Shown piece after piece: positions 34,769-43,861 of a DNA stretch of 64,000 bases (the first letter of the stretch is position 1; each line of letters begins with the position of its first letter). The notes below the pieces were generated by a model, which worked only from the letters and a program-made list of their open reading frames with translations, searched no databases and had not been told where the DNA came from. Source of the stretch: Petrotoga olearia DSM 13574 (GTDB taxonomy: Bacteria > Thermotogota > Thermotogae > Petrotogales > Petrotogaceae); NCBI RefSeq assembly GCF_002895525.1, contig NZ_AZRL01000004.1, positions 1 to 64,000 on the forward strand. The letters are read 5' to 3'. The position numbers and the translations under genes are program-made.

Positions 34769-36487
34769 TTATCCGTCATTCTGAGCATCTTTGACATACT
34801 GTTTCTTAAATAATTCTCGGTAACTTTCATTCTTTTTGTATAATTCTATGTGTGAACCGGAATCCACTATAGTACCATTTGCCATAAAATATATCTTATC
34901 TGCTTTTATTATTGTTGAAAGGCGATGAGAAACCAATATTATCGTCATGTCTTTTTCCTTTTCCTTTAGACTTTCAAATATTAATTCTTCAGTGTGTGAA
35001 TCCATTGCAGAAGTAGCTTCATCCAGCAACAGCATCTTAGGAGGATGTAATAATGTTCGAGCTAAATTGACTCTTTGCTTTTGCCCACTGGATAAGAGCA
35101 AACAGTTTTTATTTAAAGACTCTGAAAATTCTGTTAGTTGTGTGATTTCTAGAATCTCATTTATTATACTTTTTTCAACTTTTTCACCTAATAATATATT
35201 CTCTTCTATACTTGCATTGAATATAAAAGGAGAACCTTCTACATATTTAATATTTCTTCTTAAATCTGCAAGATCATATTGTGAAAGTTTTAATTTATTT
35301 AGCAATATTTCTCCTCTTTGCGGTTTATATAATTCAGTTAATAGTAAAAGTAAAGTGCTTTTCCCTGTTCCGGTTGATCCAACAATGGCTATCTTTTCAC
35401 CTTTGTTGATTTGTAAATTTATATTCTTTAATATATAATTATTTTCCTCATATGAAAAGAAAACATCGTGGAAATCAATTGTAAATTCTTTTGGAAAGAG
35501 CATTCCTTTACGTGTTTTTTCCTCTTCTTGATTTAGTAAAGTTTCAATTCTATCTATTGATGGAAAAGCGGCAGGTGTGGTAGTGAAGAGAAAAGCAAGG
35601 TTCCATACTGGGACATATAGCCTTCCAACGAATGTAAAAAAGGCGATCAGCGTTGGAATATCTACTAAACCCCTCATTGATAAAATTGCACCAATGCACA
35701 AAATAATAATAGGTAAACCCTCTTCAATATACATAGTTATACTAGTATATAGTTTTTCATAAAAGCTTTTGTTTTTCATAGAGTTATTCCAGTCACGGAT
35801 CTTGTTTTGAAAAAGATGGTAAAAATAGGTAGTTTTTTCCAATAATCTTATGATAATTGAGGAATTTATCCCTTCTTCTATTGATTTTACAACATTATCG
35901 TTTGCCTCTCGTTCTAACAAAGACATACTTTCCATCTTTGGTTTGAACTGCTTTTGGCATAATAAGTATATGGGCAAGGAACAAACAAATATTATGGCTA
36001 AATAGGTATTTAATTTAAAAGCGACATAACATCCTACCGAAAATTCAGCTATTGCCTGAAAAACAGATGTGAAAAAAAGTGTTTCTTCTCCAACTATGTC
36101 TATATCAGAGGTGAACCGCGCCATCAATTCACCAGATGGCTTCCTTTTATGGTACGAGGCAGGTAATTTTAGAACCTTTAGGTATAATTTCTCACGCAAG
36201 CTTCCTTTCACTAACAGTTTCAAAATGTCTCCATGATAATCGCTTAGAAACCAAATGAAACGTGTGAAGGAATAAATAGTAAGAATCAGTAAAGCTGTAA
36301 TTAAGGCACTTTTCATCCCTTGCCCATCGTTTATTGTTGTAATTTCTTGCATCAAGTTTTCGATTAAAAATGGAGTCACAGCTACTAATGGTATTGATGA
36401 GAAAATCAGTATGAAATTTATGAATAACTCTTTTTTAAAGCGAGAAACCTCTTTCCAAAGAAAATAAAGGGCTTTTTTATATTTCAT
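34769..36487 (-). CDS. ABC exporter, fused membrane and ATPase domains
   Basis: 572 residues: six-helix membrane domain (1-320) with the coupling-type segment LPASYHKRKPSGELMARFTS near residue 112, then the ATPase. Walker A is IVGSTGTGKSTLLLLL near 366, the signature reads LLSSGQKQRVNLAR near 466 (LSSGQ instead of LSGGQ), Walker B is MLLLDEATSAMD near 488 and the H-loop is LVSHRLSTI. Resembles lipid/drug exporters of the MsbA/LmrA shape. Substrate unknown. Confidence 0.9.
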   Translation of the reverse strand: MKYKKALYFLWKEVSRFKKELFINFILIFSSIPLVAVTPFLIENLMQEITTINDGQGMKSALITALLILTIYSFTRFIWFLSDYHGDILKLLVKGSLREKLYLKVLKLPASYHKRKPSGELMARFTSDIDIVGEETLFFTSVFQAIAEFSVGCYVAFKLNTYLAIIFVCSLPIYLLCQKQFKPKMESMSLLEREANDNVVKSIEEGINSSIIIRLLEKTTYFYHLFQNKIRDWNNSMKNKSFYEKLYTSITMYIEEGLPIIILCIGAILSMRGLVDIPTLIAFFTFVGRLYVPVWNLAFLFTTTPAAFPSIDRIETLLNQEEEKTRKGMLFPKEFTIDFHDVFFSYEENNYILKNINLQINKGEKIAIVGSTGTGKSTLLLLLTELYKPQRGEILLNKLKLSQYDLADLRRNIKYVEGSPFIFNASIEENILLGEKVEKSIINEILEITQLTEFSESLNKNCLLLSSGQKQRVNLARTLLHPPKMLLLDEATSAMDSHTEELIFESLKEKEKDMTIILVSHRLSTIIKADKIYFMANGTIVDSGSHIELYKKNESYRELFKKQYVKDAQNDG

Positions 36488-36552
36488 TAAAGTTCCTCCA
36501 ATGTAACAAATTCTTAGTCATACAATTCGTTAGTGAAGAAAACTTTATAAGT

Positions 36553-36815
36553 TTCAAGTGTTTTTTAATTGAATTCAAATATGCATTGATAAAGTATTAC
36601 AAAGGAACCATCTGCTGTTTCTTTTTATGGTTTTGAAGTGGAATAAAGAGAAGAGTTCATCAAAATTAGCAGCAATTTTTAATTGAAAAACGCCCAGCAT
36701 GGGCGCCTTTAAAAAAATTATTTCAATAACTTTTTCAGTTCTTCTAATGAATTCTGCTCCCCTTCGCCCAGAAATTTATCTGCCAATGTATTCATCACAC
36801 TCTGTAACCCGCTAA
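36553..36815. pseudogene. Deletion scar: remnants of a second 571-residue gene and of an Rpn nuclease gene
   Basis: This fills most of the gap 36488-36820. 36553-36601 matches 23598-23645, upstream of the intact gene. 36602-36745 matches 25503-25645, the last 80 bases of that gene plus its terminator and the end of the Rpn fragment. Almost the whole coding sequence in between, about 1.85 kb, is missing. The remaining coding part is frameshifted with stops. On the minus strand, 36719-36815 reads NTLADKFLGEGEQNSLEELK then KLLK and a stop, an Rpn-type C-terminus that has diverged from the other copy. Confidence 0.75.
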
Positions 36816-36820
36816 TTTTG

Positions 36821-37405
36821 TTATTTTATGTATCCTTCTTTTTTTAAGAAATATTGAGATAAATTTAGTATTCTTTTGTCTTTCATTAGGTCTTTGAAAA
36901 ATTGTTCGTATTCTGGTTCGCTTTTGTACCATTTGTGTATTAAGTCTAAAAAACCGATATCTTCATCATCTTGCTTTATATACAACCTTGCATAGCCGTA
37001 TCTGTTCCATATATTTATCTGAACCATGTAATCATATGATAAGGATTCTATGATTCCTTTTAGTGTTTCTCTGTCTTTTTGTATAGCTTCTTTTTCTTTT
37101 TCTAAAATTGAGAGAAGGAAAAACAAGAATCCTTCTCCCAGTTCATCAATAATTAATTCATTTTTTTTAGTTGTTTCTTCGTCAAAGTCATAGAAATCAT
37201 CGTTTTTTTGGAGCGCGTAGCCGGGTACTATTTCAAAGGTTTTTAAGATTTTTAGTAATTGCACTATTTCTTTTTTGCTTCTCGCTTCTTTTCTGAATCT
37301 AAGAATGTTTTCTCTTTCATAAGTTTCAAATTTGAGTTTGTCTAAAACTTCAAGTTGGTTGTCGGTGAGCGCCTCTAAATAGTAACCTAAGTACAGTTTA
37401 ATCAA
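36821..37405 (-). CDS. Uncharacterised protein next to a chemoreceptor gene
   Basis: A 194-residue soluble protein that I do not recognise. It is mostly helical in appearance and rich in Lys, Glu, Leu and Tyr, beginning MIKLYLGYYLEALTDNQ. The end of the middle third is acidic (NDDFYDFDEETTKK). It starts 12 bases after the stop of the membrane chemoreceptor gene, so the two are probably cotranscribed. An accessory role in signalling is possible but rests only on position. Confidence 0.6.
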   Translation of the reverse strand: MIKLYLGYYLEALTDNQLEVLDKLKFETYERENILRFRKEARSKKEIVQLLKILKTFEIVPGYALQKNDDFYDFDEETTKKNELIIDELGEGFLFFLLSILEKEKEAIQKDRETLKGIIESLSYDYMVQINIWNRYGYARLYIKQDDEDIGFLDLIHKWYKSEPEYEQFFKDLMKDKRILNLSQYFLKKEGYIK

Positions 37406-37416
37406 TATAAATTCTC

Positions 37417-39396
37417 CTACAGTCTGAATATTTTCAACTGTTCCGAGAGCTCTTCTGATAAAGTAGAGAGTTCTTGAGCGTTCTTTTCAATCTTCTTTGC
37501 GTCTTCTTTTTGGTTGTTAATTAAATTGGTTACTTCATTCAAACTTTCGCTTATAGACGTTACCGCTTGTGCTACTCTGTCCATGGCCGAGCTCATTTCT
37601 TCGGTACTTGCACTTTGTTCTTGCGAGGTTGCTGTTAAGTTGTCTATTCCACTGTTTAGATTTTTTACCATGTTTAAAATTTGCTGAAATTTGTTGTTTA
37701 TACCGCTCATTTGATCATTGATGTTTTGTATTATCCCAACTGTTTCGTTTGTGCTATCATTTACAACGTTGGTGCTGTTTTTAATACCTTCAAGCATTTT
37801 TTCGATTTGAGAAGTTGCATTTTTGGAATCTTCTGCCAAACTTCTTATTTCATCTGCTACAACTGCGAATCCTTTTCCTGCTTCTCCTGCTCTTGCGGCC
37901 TCTATAGCTGCATTCAAAGCTAAAAGGTTTGTTTGCTCTGTTATAGAATTTATCGTGTTAACAATCTTGCCGATGTTTTCAGATCTTTCTATTAAGGCTT
38001 TTACTACATTCTGCGTTTTTCTGGATTTATCCACTGCTTCTTTTATTGTTTTATCTATCGATTTTATAGATTCAAGTCCTTCGTTAGCGGCGTTTTCTGT
38101 TTCTGAAGCAGCGGTGTTGAGTTCTTGCGCTGATTTAGAAACATTTTGGGCGGCTGCTGATATTTCCTGAATACCTGAGGTAACCTCTTCAACGGAGGCG
38201 GAAGTATCTTCCGCATTTTCACTTATTTCAGCAGCCTTTTCCGAAAGGGTTTCTGCTGATTGAGAACTATTTTTAGAAATGTTAAGTAATTCCATAGCAG
38301 AACTGTCAATCTTTAAGGAGCCTTCTCTTATTGAGTTTATAGAATTTTTCCACGCGTTTATTGCTTGATTTAATGAATCTGCCATTTCTCCAATTTCGTC
38401 TTTTGAGTTTATTTCAATGGAAGTTGATAAATTACCTTTTTCTATCTCTGAAAGATATATCTTAAATTTGTTTATCGGTTTTATAATGTAGTAAGTAACG
38501 AATAAAATACCAACTATTACCGCAACTACGGTTATTATTATGAAGAGTATGAGAGAGAACATGGTGGTAGCTCTTACTTCACTGAATAAATTTTCAGTAT
38601 CAACTTGAGTAATCACCGTCCAATTTGGGTCACTAATTTTATCATAAGCTAAAAAAGTTGATCCGTTTTGAATATACATAGAGCCACTTTTTTGAGTTAA
38701 ATTTTTAAAGTATTCTTCTTTTGAAATATCTTGACCGATTTTATCGCTTTGAGGATGAAAGATAACCTGACCATTTTGGTTTATTACAAAAATCGTTTCT
38801 CCTGTCCCTAAATTCTTACTAATAATTTCATAAATCTTGGACATAGATAGTATTATTGTCATTGCTCCAACTATTTCATTTTTAGCGTTTTTTATAGTTT
38901 TTGAAAGACTAACTACAGTATCACCTGTTACTGCATGCACGTAAGGATCTGATACTGCAACTTCTTGTGGCTTTTGAAGGGCGTTTTTGTACCATGGCCT
39001 TATTCTTGGATCATAATCACTTGATTTTCTCTCTTCCATTTCTACTGGTCTTACAAAAACATCCCCATTTTTTGAACCTACCCAAATCTCTGTGAATTCA
39101 GGGTATTCATCAATTAAATTTTGGAGCTTTTGATACATTCTTTTTCTTTCTTCTTGTGATTGCTCAAGCAAATTGATGACATCGGGATCATTAGCGATTG
39201 AAGAAGTAACTTTTTTGAGATCATTCATGTACTGAGCTAAAAAGTTGGCAGTTTGGAAATTGTTTACCTCAATTAACTGAGACCTGTCTTCTTTTAAAAT
39301 ATTGCTATAATTTAATGATGAATATGTAATAAAAAACGCCATAGGTACAACGGATACCAAGATGATTAAAAGTGCCATTTTCCATTTTAGTGTCAT
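37417..39396 (-). CDS. Methyl-accepting chemotaxis protein with a Cache-type sensor
   Basis: 659 residues. Membrane helix 1 is at about 8-28, and an extracytoplasmic dCache-like ligand domain spans about 35-275 ([28 protein letters not shown] and [16 protein letters not shown] are typical). Membrane helix 2 is near 282-305, then HAMP, then a long coiled-coil signalling domain. The signalling tip is [20 protein letters not shown] near residue 490, followed by [18 protein letters not shown]. The ligand is likely a small molecule such as an amino acid or organic acid. Copy 3 of the dispersed repeat lies directly upstream. Confidence 0.93.
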   Translation of the reverse strand: MTLKWKMALLIILVSVVPMAFFITYSSLNYSNILKEDRSQLIEVNNFQTANFLAQYMNDLKKVTSSIANDPDVINLLEQSQEERKRMYQKLQNLIDEYPEFTEIWVGSKNGDVFVRPVEMEERKSSDYDPRIRPWYKNALQKPQEVAVSDPYVHAVTGDTVVSLSKTIKNAKNEIVGAMTIILSMSKIYEIISKNLGTGETIFVINQNGQVIFHPQSDKIGQDISKEEYFKNLTQKSGSMYIQNGSTFLAYDKISDPNWTVITQVDTENLFSEVRATTMFSLILFIIITVVAVIVGILFVTYYIIKPINKFKIYLSEIEKGNLSTSIEINSKDEIGEMADSLNQAINAWKNSINSIREGSLKIDSSAMELLNISKNSSQSAETLSEKAAEISENAEDTSASVEEVTSGIQEISAAAQNVSKSAQELNTAASETENAANEGLESIKSIDKTIKEAVDKSRKTQNVVKALIERSENIGKIVNTINSITEQTNLLALNAAIEAARAGEAGKGFAVVADEIRSLAEDSKNATSQIEKMLEGIKNSTNVVNDSTNETVGIIQNINDQMSGINNKFQQILNMVKNLNSGIDNLTATSQEQSASTEEMSSAMDRVAQAVTSISESLNEVTNLINNQKEDAKKIEKNAQELSTLSEELSEQLKIFRL

Positions 39397-39423
39397 ATTT
39401 ATCCCCTGCCTTTAATTTTTTAT

Positions 39424-39461
39424 ATTGCCTTTAGAAATTTTATAGCGCCCTTTCACCCCGC
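39424..39461 (-). repeat. Dispersed repeat, copy 3 (upstream of the chemoreceptor gene)
   Basis: On the minus strand GCGGGGTGAAAGGGCGCTA is identical to copy 1 over 19 bases. It then lacks about 10 bases and continues AAATTTCTAAAGGCAATA. The first part encodes the last six residues of the glycosyltransferase (RGERAL), so the repeat supplied that gene's stop region. It ends about 28 bases before the chemoreceptor ATG. Confidence 0.75.
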
Positions 39462-40783
39462 ACCTCTGCTTTTTCTACCAACAAGTTTTTTAACTTTTTC
39501 GCCAAAGTTTCATAGGAAAAGTATTTCTTTCCCAGTTCAAAATTCTTTTGGACAATCTTTGAAGCCCTTTGGGTATCAAATAGAATTTTAAAAATTTCTT
39601 CTTTTGCCTTAATAATTTCATTTTGGTTGACTCTGTACATGCCTCTTTCATATTCCGCTTTACTACCAAGGCTTACAACCTCAAAGCCTAAAGGCGCTAT
39701 GTCTTTTTTGTAAACGGGATATTCAAACATCAACACAGGCGTTTTCGAGAATACTGCTTCCAGAAATTGGTTGCCAAAACCTTCTAAAATGCTTGGATAG
39801 GTTATAAAATCGGCAATTGCATAAAAATCCCATAGAGAGAATATTTCGTCCTCTTCGTGCCTGATGTCATCGGAAATAGAAAAAGCTAATTTTAGTTCTA
39901 CATCTTTTTGTGAGGCGTATTCTTTCAACACTTCTACATAATCAGATTCTTCCGATAAACCAGGTAACACCAAAAATACGTTCGTGTGTTGGGTTATTTT
40001 TTTACCGTTAAAGGTTGTTTTTCCAATATACTTTTTTAAATCCTTTTTTACTTCTGATACTGTGTCGATCGCCAGTTCTATAGCTTTTCTTCTGACAATT
40101 CTAGTTGCTTGTAAAAATATCAGATCGTTCTGAGATATGTTCAGCCTGTCGTATATTTTTATGTTGTAATCGTCTATTTCCCAGCGCTTTTGATTAAAAT
40201 CGAATACGTTAGGTATAACGAGACTATCCACCCCTTTTTTATTTTTTAACTCTTCTTGTGCTAATGAATTTATGACGACGTGGGATATATCTTTTGGGGG
40301 AAAATACTCTTCCAAGATATCTTTAATGTAATCGTTGGTTGGATTTTTGTAAAAATCTCTTTCCCAATGAAAATCGTGGTGGTGACCTATCATTTTAATC
40401 CCGTTATCTTTACAAAACCTGTAAATAGCCACAGCTGCTGCAGGATTGTGCGCTAATGAAAAGATGTTATTCACAATCATTACGTCCAAATCCATCATTT
40501 CATATAGTTGATTATAAATATCTTCTATGTATCTATTCATCTCTTTTTTAAACTTAGTCTCGTCCCAACTATTTAAATTTACAAAAGATTTTTGTTTCAG
40601 TATGTTACTTCTTTTGTCTGTATATGCGATGTATGGGATTTTGAATCCGGGGGAACTCCCCATATCTCCAGCGACTAAATACGTTTTTATATTCATGTTT
40701 CTAAGGACTTGTTTCCATTTAACCATTTCTAATGAAACACCGTCTGTTTCTCCTACCCTGTAGTGTATTAAACCAATCTCCAT
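39440..40783 (-). CDS. Glycosyltransferase, GT4-like
   Basis: About 447 residues, GT-B fold. The N-terminal half begins MEIGLIHYRVGETDGVSLEM. The C-terminal donor domain has FLQATRIVRRKAIELAI near residue 217 and the GT4 motif PSILEGFGNQFLEAVFSKTP near 345. The ATG at 40783 follows GGAGGGTGTG. The last residues (RGERAL) come from a dispersed repeat. Acceptor and product are unknown. Petrotoga is known to make mannosylglucosylglycerate, and a GT4 enzyme takes part in that; nothing here proves this is the one. Confidence 0.82.
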   Translation of the reverse strand: MEIGLIHYRVGETDGVSLEMVKWKQVLRNMNIKTYLVAGDMGSSPGFKIPYIAYTDKRSNILKQKSFVNLNSWDETKFKKEMNRYIEDIYNQLYEMMDLDVMIVNNIFSLAHNPAAAVAIYRFCKDNGIKMIGHHHDFHWERDFYKNPTNDYIKDILEEYFPPKDISHVVINSLAQEELKNKKGVDSLVIPNVFDFNQKRWEIDDYNIKIYDRLNISQNDLIFLQATRIVRRKAIELAIDTVSEVKKDLKKYIGKTTFNGKKITQHTNVFLVLPGLSEESDYVEVLKEYASQKDVELKLAFSISDDIRHEEDEIFSLWDFYAIADFITYPSILEGFGNQFLEAVFSKTPVLMFEYPVYKKDIAPLGFEVVSLGSKAEYERGMYRVNQNEIIKAKEEIFKILFDTQRASKIVQKNFELGKKYFSYETLAKKLKNLLVEKAEVRGERAL

Positions 40784-40809
40784 TGGATTCACACCCTCCA
40801 TACTTCTTT

Positions 40810-42039
40810 TTATTCAGAAGAAGCGGAACTTCCTGCTAAGTATCCAGTAGACCAGGACCATTGCAAATTGTATCCTCCACTTTCTCCAGCTACATCCATA
40901 ACTTCACCTGCAAAAAATAAATCAGGTACAATTGTAGACTCTAAAGTATAAGGGTCTATTTCAGTTGTATTAATTCCACCTAAAGAAACCTGAGAATCTT
41001 TCCAACTTGTAGTCCCTACAACTTCGAAGTTCCAGTCTTTCAATTTATCGGCTAGCATTTCTATATCTTTATCATTCAAACTGCTAACAGGTGTTTGCAA
41101 ATCTTCAAACCCTATCTTGGCTAAAAAATATGGAATCAATCGTTCATCGATAATGCTTACCAATAGGAGTTTTAGGGGTCTTTCAGGTTTTAATCTAACT
41201 TTTTTGGTTAAAAAATCTACTAAACTTCTCTGTGAGTATTGAGGAAAAGGTACAATTTTTAGAAAAAGAGGAGTATTTTGTTCTAAATAATCGTGCACAT
41301 AATTACTGAGTTCTAATATTGGTATACCAGAAAGGACATCATCTTGCTTGAAAAGTACTTCGCCCGTGTAGAGTTTGGAAGCAATTTCACAGTTTTTAAC
41401 TACAAGAAATACATCCCCCTCTAACTTTGAACCTGCCGCATTTTTATCGATATGTGGTTTTACTTTCAAAGGAACTAACCCTGGTCGTAATTCGACAATT
41501 GAATGTCCCAAATCTTGGAGAGTAGGAAATATACTACCGTTAGATCCGTATTGAGGAGAGGAGTTTCCGCCTGTTGCCACGATCACTTTATCTGAGTGAA
41601 ATACTCTGTGTTGCCCTTTAATGAGAAATTTTTCGTTATCTTTAATTATTTGATCGACTTGGAAGTTAAGTACCACTTCAACATTGTGCTTTTCTAATTC
41701 ATAGATGAAATTAGTAACAATATCTTTTGATTTTTCTGTGTAAGGGAATAGTTTAGTACCTTTTTCTTTTACCATTATTCCTAATTCTTCAAAAACACTA
41801 AGTGTTTGCACAACACCAAAAATATCAAGTACTTTTTTAACAAAAGGCAAATTGTTGCTATAATAATGGGTTTCATTCGTATCCAAATTTGAGAAATTTC
41901 CCCTTCCGTTGCTGCTTGCTAAAAGTTTTTTAGCAAGTTTGCCTTTTCTTTCAATTATTCTTACTTTTGCACCGTTCCATGCCGCTACGGTAGCAGACAT
42001 TAATCCAGCGGCTCCCCCACCGATCACTGTGATCAACAT
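40810..42039 (-). CDS. BaiN/HI0933-like flavoprotein
   Basis: 409 residues. FAD-binding GxGxxG is TVIGGGAAGLMSATVAAWNG at the N-terminus, followed by LLASSNGRGNFSN near residue 43 and ATGGNSSPQYGSNG near 155. The C-terminal FAD contact is FFAGEVMDVAGESGGYNLQW near 375. The family (COG2081) includes BaiN of bile-acid metabolism, but most members lack a known substrate. It lies 36 bases after the soluble chemoreceptor gene and 27 bases before the glycosyltransferase, so it is part of the ODP operon. Confidence 0.9.
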   Translation of the reverse strand: MLITVIGGGAAGLMSATVAAWNGAKVRIIERKGKLAKKLLASSNGRGNFSNLDTNETHYYSNNLPFVKKVLDIFGVVQTLSVFEELGIMVKEKGTKLFPYTEKSKDIVTNFIYELEKHNVEVVLNFQVDQIIKDNEKFLIKGQHRVFHSDKVIVATGGNSSPQYGSNGSIFPTLQDLGHSIVELRPGLVPLKVKPHIDKNAAGSKLEGDVFLVVKNCEIASKLYTGEVLFKQDDVLSGIPILELSNYVHDYLEQNTPLFLKIVPFPQYSQRSLVDFLTKKVRLKPERPLKLLLVSIIDERLIPYFLAKIGFEDLQTPVSSLNDKDIEMLADKLKDWNFEVVGTTSWKDSQVSLGGINTTEIDPYTLESTIVPDLFFAGEVMDVAGESGGYNLQWSWSTGYLAGSSASSE

Positions 42040-42075
42040 AGTACCTTTACCTCTTTCAAGAGATTATCTTACTTT

Positions 42076-42924
42076 TTAAATCTCAATTTCTTTCAATTTA
42101 TTTTGCATTTGCAATACTGTTTTTAAGACTTTTCCCAAGGTGTTTATATTGTTAACAAGTTCTTCTATGTTTTCTTTCGATGCGAGTAAGTTGTTGGTGT
42201 TTTCTTTAAGTTCTTCTTTTTCTGCAACCAAATTTTGTGTTAATTCATCCATGAAGGCTAAATTTCCACCTAACGTAACAAGAGCAGATTCAATCGAATC
42301 GGTTATAGTTACAAATATTGCTTCTAAGTTGTTGATTATTTCTTTGACTTCTAATACCTGGCTTGAAAGGTTTATGATTCTTTCAGAGATTTTACTTGAT
42401 GCGTTGTTAGTTTCTGATGATAGTTTTTTGATTTCTTCTGCTACCACTGCGAATCCTCTACCAGCTTCTTTTGCTCTTGCAGCCTCTATTGAAGCATTTA
42501 TCGAAAGTATGTTAGTTTGTTTGGCAACGTTTTTTATCACGTTAGTTAGTTCTTCTATTTCTTGGAAATTATCCATCAAATTCGAAACACTTTCTAATGA
42601 TTTTTCTACATCTTTTTCTACTTCATCAAAGTCCTTACCAAATTTTTTCAATTTGGAGATAATCTCTTCATTATTAACAGAAATCTTTTTTTTCTCTTCT
42701 TTTCCTGTTTCAACTGTTTTTTCAATTACATTTGAAGTATTTTTTATACTTTCTATAAGTTCTACAAGAGTTTCTACAACCGTATTAGTTGAATCGTTAA
42801 CTTCTTTAAACTTGTCTCCCAAAACTTCCTCAAGCTTTTCAATGAAAGAAACAAGAAGATTTTCATGATACACACTTTTTGCTAATCCTTTTATGGTATC
42901 GGTATAATTTTCCTTTTCACTCAT
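42076..42924 (-). CDS. Soluble methyl-accepting chemotaxis protein
   Basis: A 282-residue chemoreceptor without membrane segments or HAMP domain. A short N-terminal region (about 1-45) leads into a long coiled coil with the signalling tip [20 protein letters not shown] near residue 133 and [15 protein letters not shown] after it. It overlaps the ODP-like gene by four bases (ATGA). In Treponema denticola a soluble receptor of this kind is the partner of a diiron protein (ODP) that senses oxygen and iron, so the same pairing is likely here. Confidence 0.9.
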   Translation of the reverse strand: MSEKENYTDTIKGLAKSVYHENLLVSFIEKLEEVLGDKFKEVNDSTNTVVETLVELIESIKNTSNVIEKTVETGKEEKKKISVNNEEIISKLKKFGKDFDEVEKDVEKSLESVSNLMDNFQEIEELTNVIKNVAKQTNILSINASIEAARAKEAGRGFAVVAEEIKKLSSETNNASSKISERIINLSSQVLEVKEIINNLEAIFVTITDSIESALVTLGGNLAFMDELTQNLVAEKEELKENTNNLLASKENIEELVNNINTLGKVLKTVLQMQNKLKEIEI

Positions 42925-43694
42925 TTTGCCCCAACCTTGTAGATTTCATCTATAAGATCTGTTCCACATTTTAAAGATTCAAACCAGTTCAGGAATTCTT
43001 TATATTCAGGCTTTTTATAAATAGCTCCATGTTGTGGCACCATCTGTTCAACATCCAACTTTTTAACAATGTCAACCCATTTTTTGCAAACTTTGTTGGA
43101 TACCATATACCTTTTGTGAAATCCTTCTATGTATTTTATATGTTCTGAGAAATTTTCTACAAAAACCGTATCTTTCCCTTCAGGGAAAACAGATACTCCT
43201 ATATCCCCTGAAAAGAGTATTTTAGAGGTTGGATCGTAAAGGTTGAAATTTCCCGTTGAGTGTAAGAAATGTGCAGGAATTATATGTAATTCAGCACCAT
43301 CTTTAAATTTTATCTTTCCCCCAGAGTCTTCTATCAAGACCATCCTTGATTTTTCAAAAACTCCGAAATGGGGTAAAAACCGCTCCCATAATTTAGATAT
43401 ATAAAATTTCGTTTCCAAAACGCTGTCCCACAAAGTTATTCCAGATGATACATCGGGATCTTGATGGGAATAGAACACATGTTTTAACTTACCCAAGTCA
43501 ATAAACTCAACAACGCTTGCAAGAACCCGCGGGAATACGTGTACTCCTCCTGGATCGAGTAATACACCTTCATCGTTATGAACGATGAGATACTGGTTTG
43601 TTGGAATACTTTCTTCACTTTTTCTTTCTGATCCTAAAAAAATGAATTTGTGCTTTCCGTTGTCAAATAGTGTTGTGATATTTTCGTTATCCAT
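42921..43694 (-). CDS. ODP-like diiron metallo-beta-lactamase-fold sensor
   Basis: 257 residues, related to the N-terminal half of flavodiiron proteins but without a flavodoxin domain. Candidate iron ligands are HQDPD in [12 protein letters not shown] near residue 76, HFLHSTGNF near 142, the aspartate of [12 protein letters not shown] near 163, and the histidine of MVPQHGAIY near 224. ODP proteins bind a di-iron centre that reacts with oxygen and report to a soluble chemoreceptor, and that gene follows directly with ATGA overlap. The ATG follows AAAAAGGAGG. An enzyme role, such as oxygen reduction, is the alternative. Confidence 0.87.
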   Translation of the reverse strand: MDNENITTLFDNGKHKFIFLGSERKSEESIPTNQYLIVHNDEGVLLDPGGVHVFPRVLASVVEFIDLGKLKHVFYSHQDPDVSSGITLWDSVLETKFYISKLWERFLPHFGVFEKSRMVLIEDSGGKIKFKDGAELHIIPAHFLHSTGNFNLYDPTSKILFSGDIGVSVFPEGKDTVFVENFSEHIKYIEGFHKRYMVSNKVCKKWVDIVKKLDVEQMVPQHGAIYKKPEYKEFLNWFESLKCGTDLIDEIYKVGAK

Positions 43695-43861
43695 ATTATC
43701 CTCCTTTTTTGAGTCCTTTATACTCTATTTAGAAACTCTGAAACCTTCTTTAAAACTTGCTTCTAGATTCAAAAACTTTTAAAATACTTCGATCGTTCTT
43801 AGTTACATATATCTGCTTAAGCTCCCCTTCGCCCAGCAGCCCACCCATCTGTATGAATTCT

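Noticed and set aside
42140-42868. A 242-residue plus-strand open frame opposite the soluble chemoreceptor gene.
   Set aside because: It is rich in Ser, Phe and Leu, as expected for the antisense of a coiled-coil gene, and the minus-strand gene has clear motifs.
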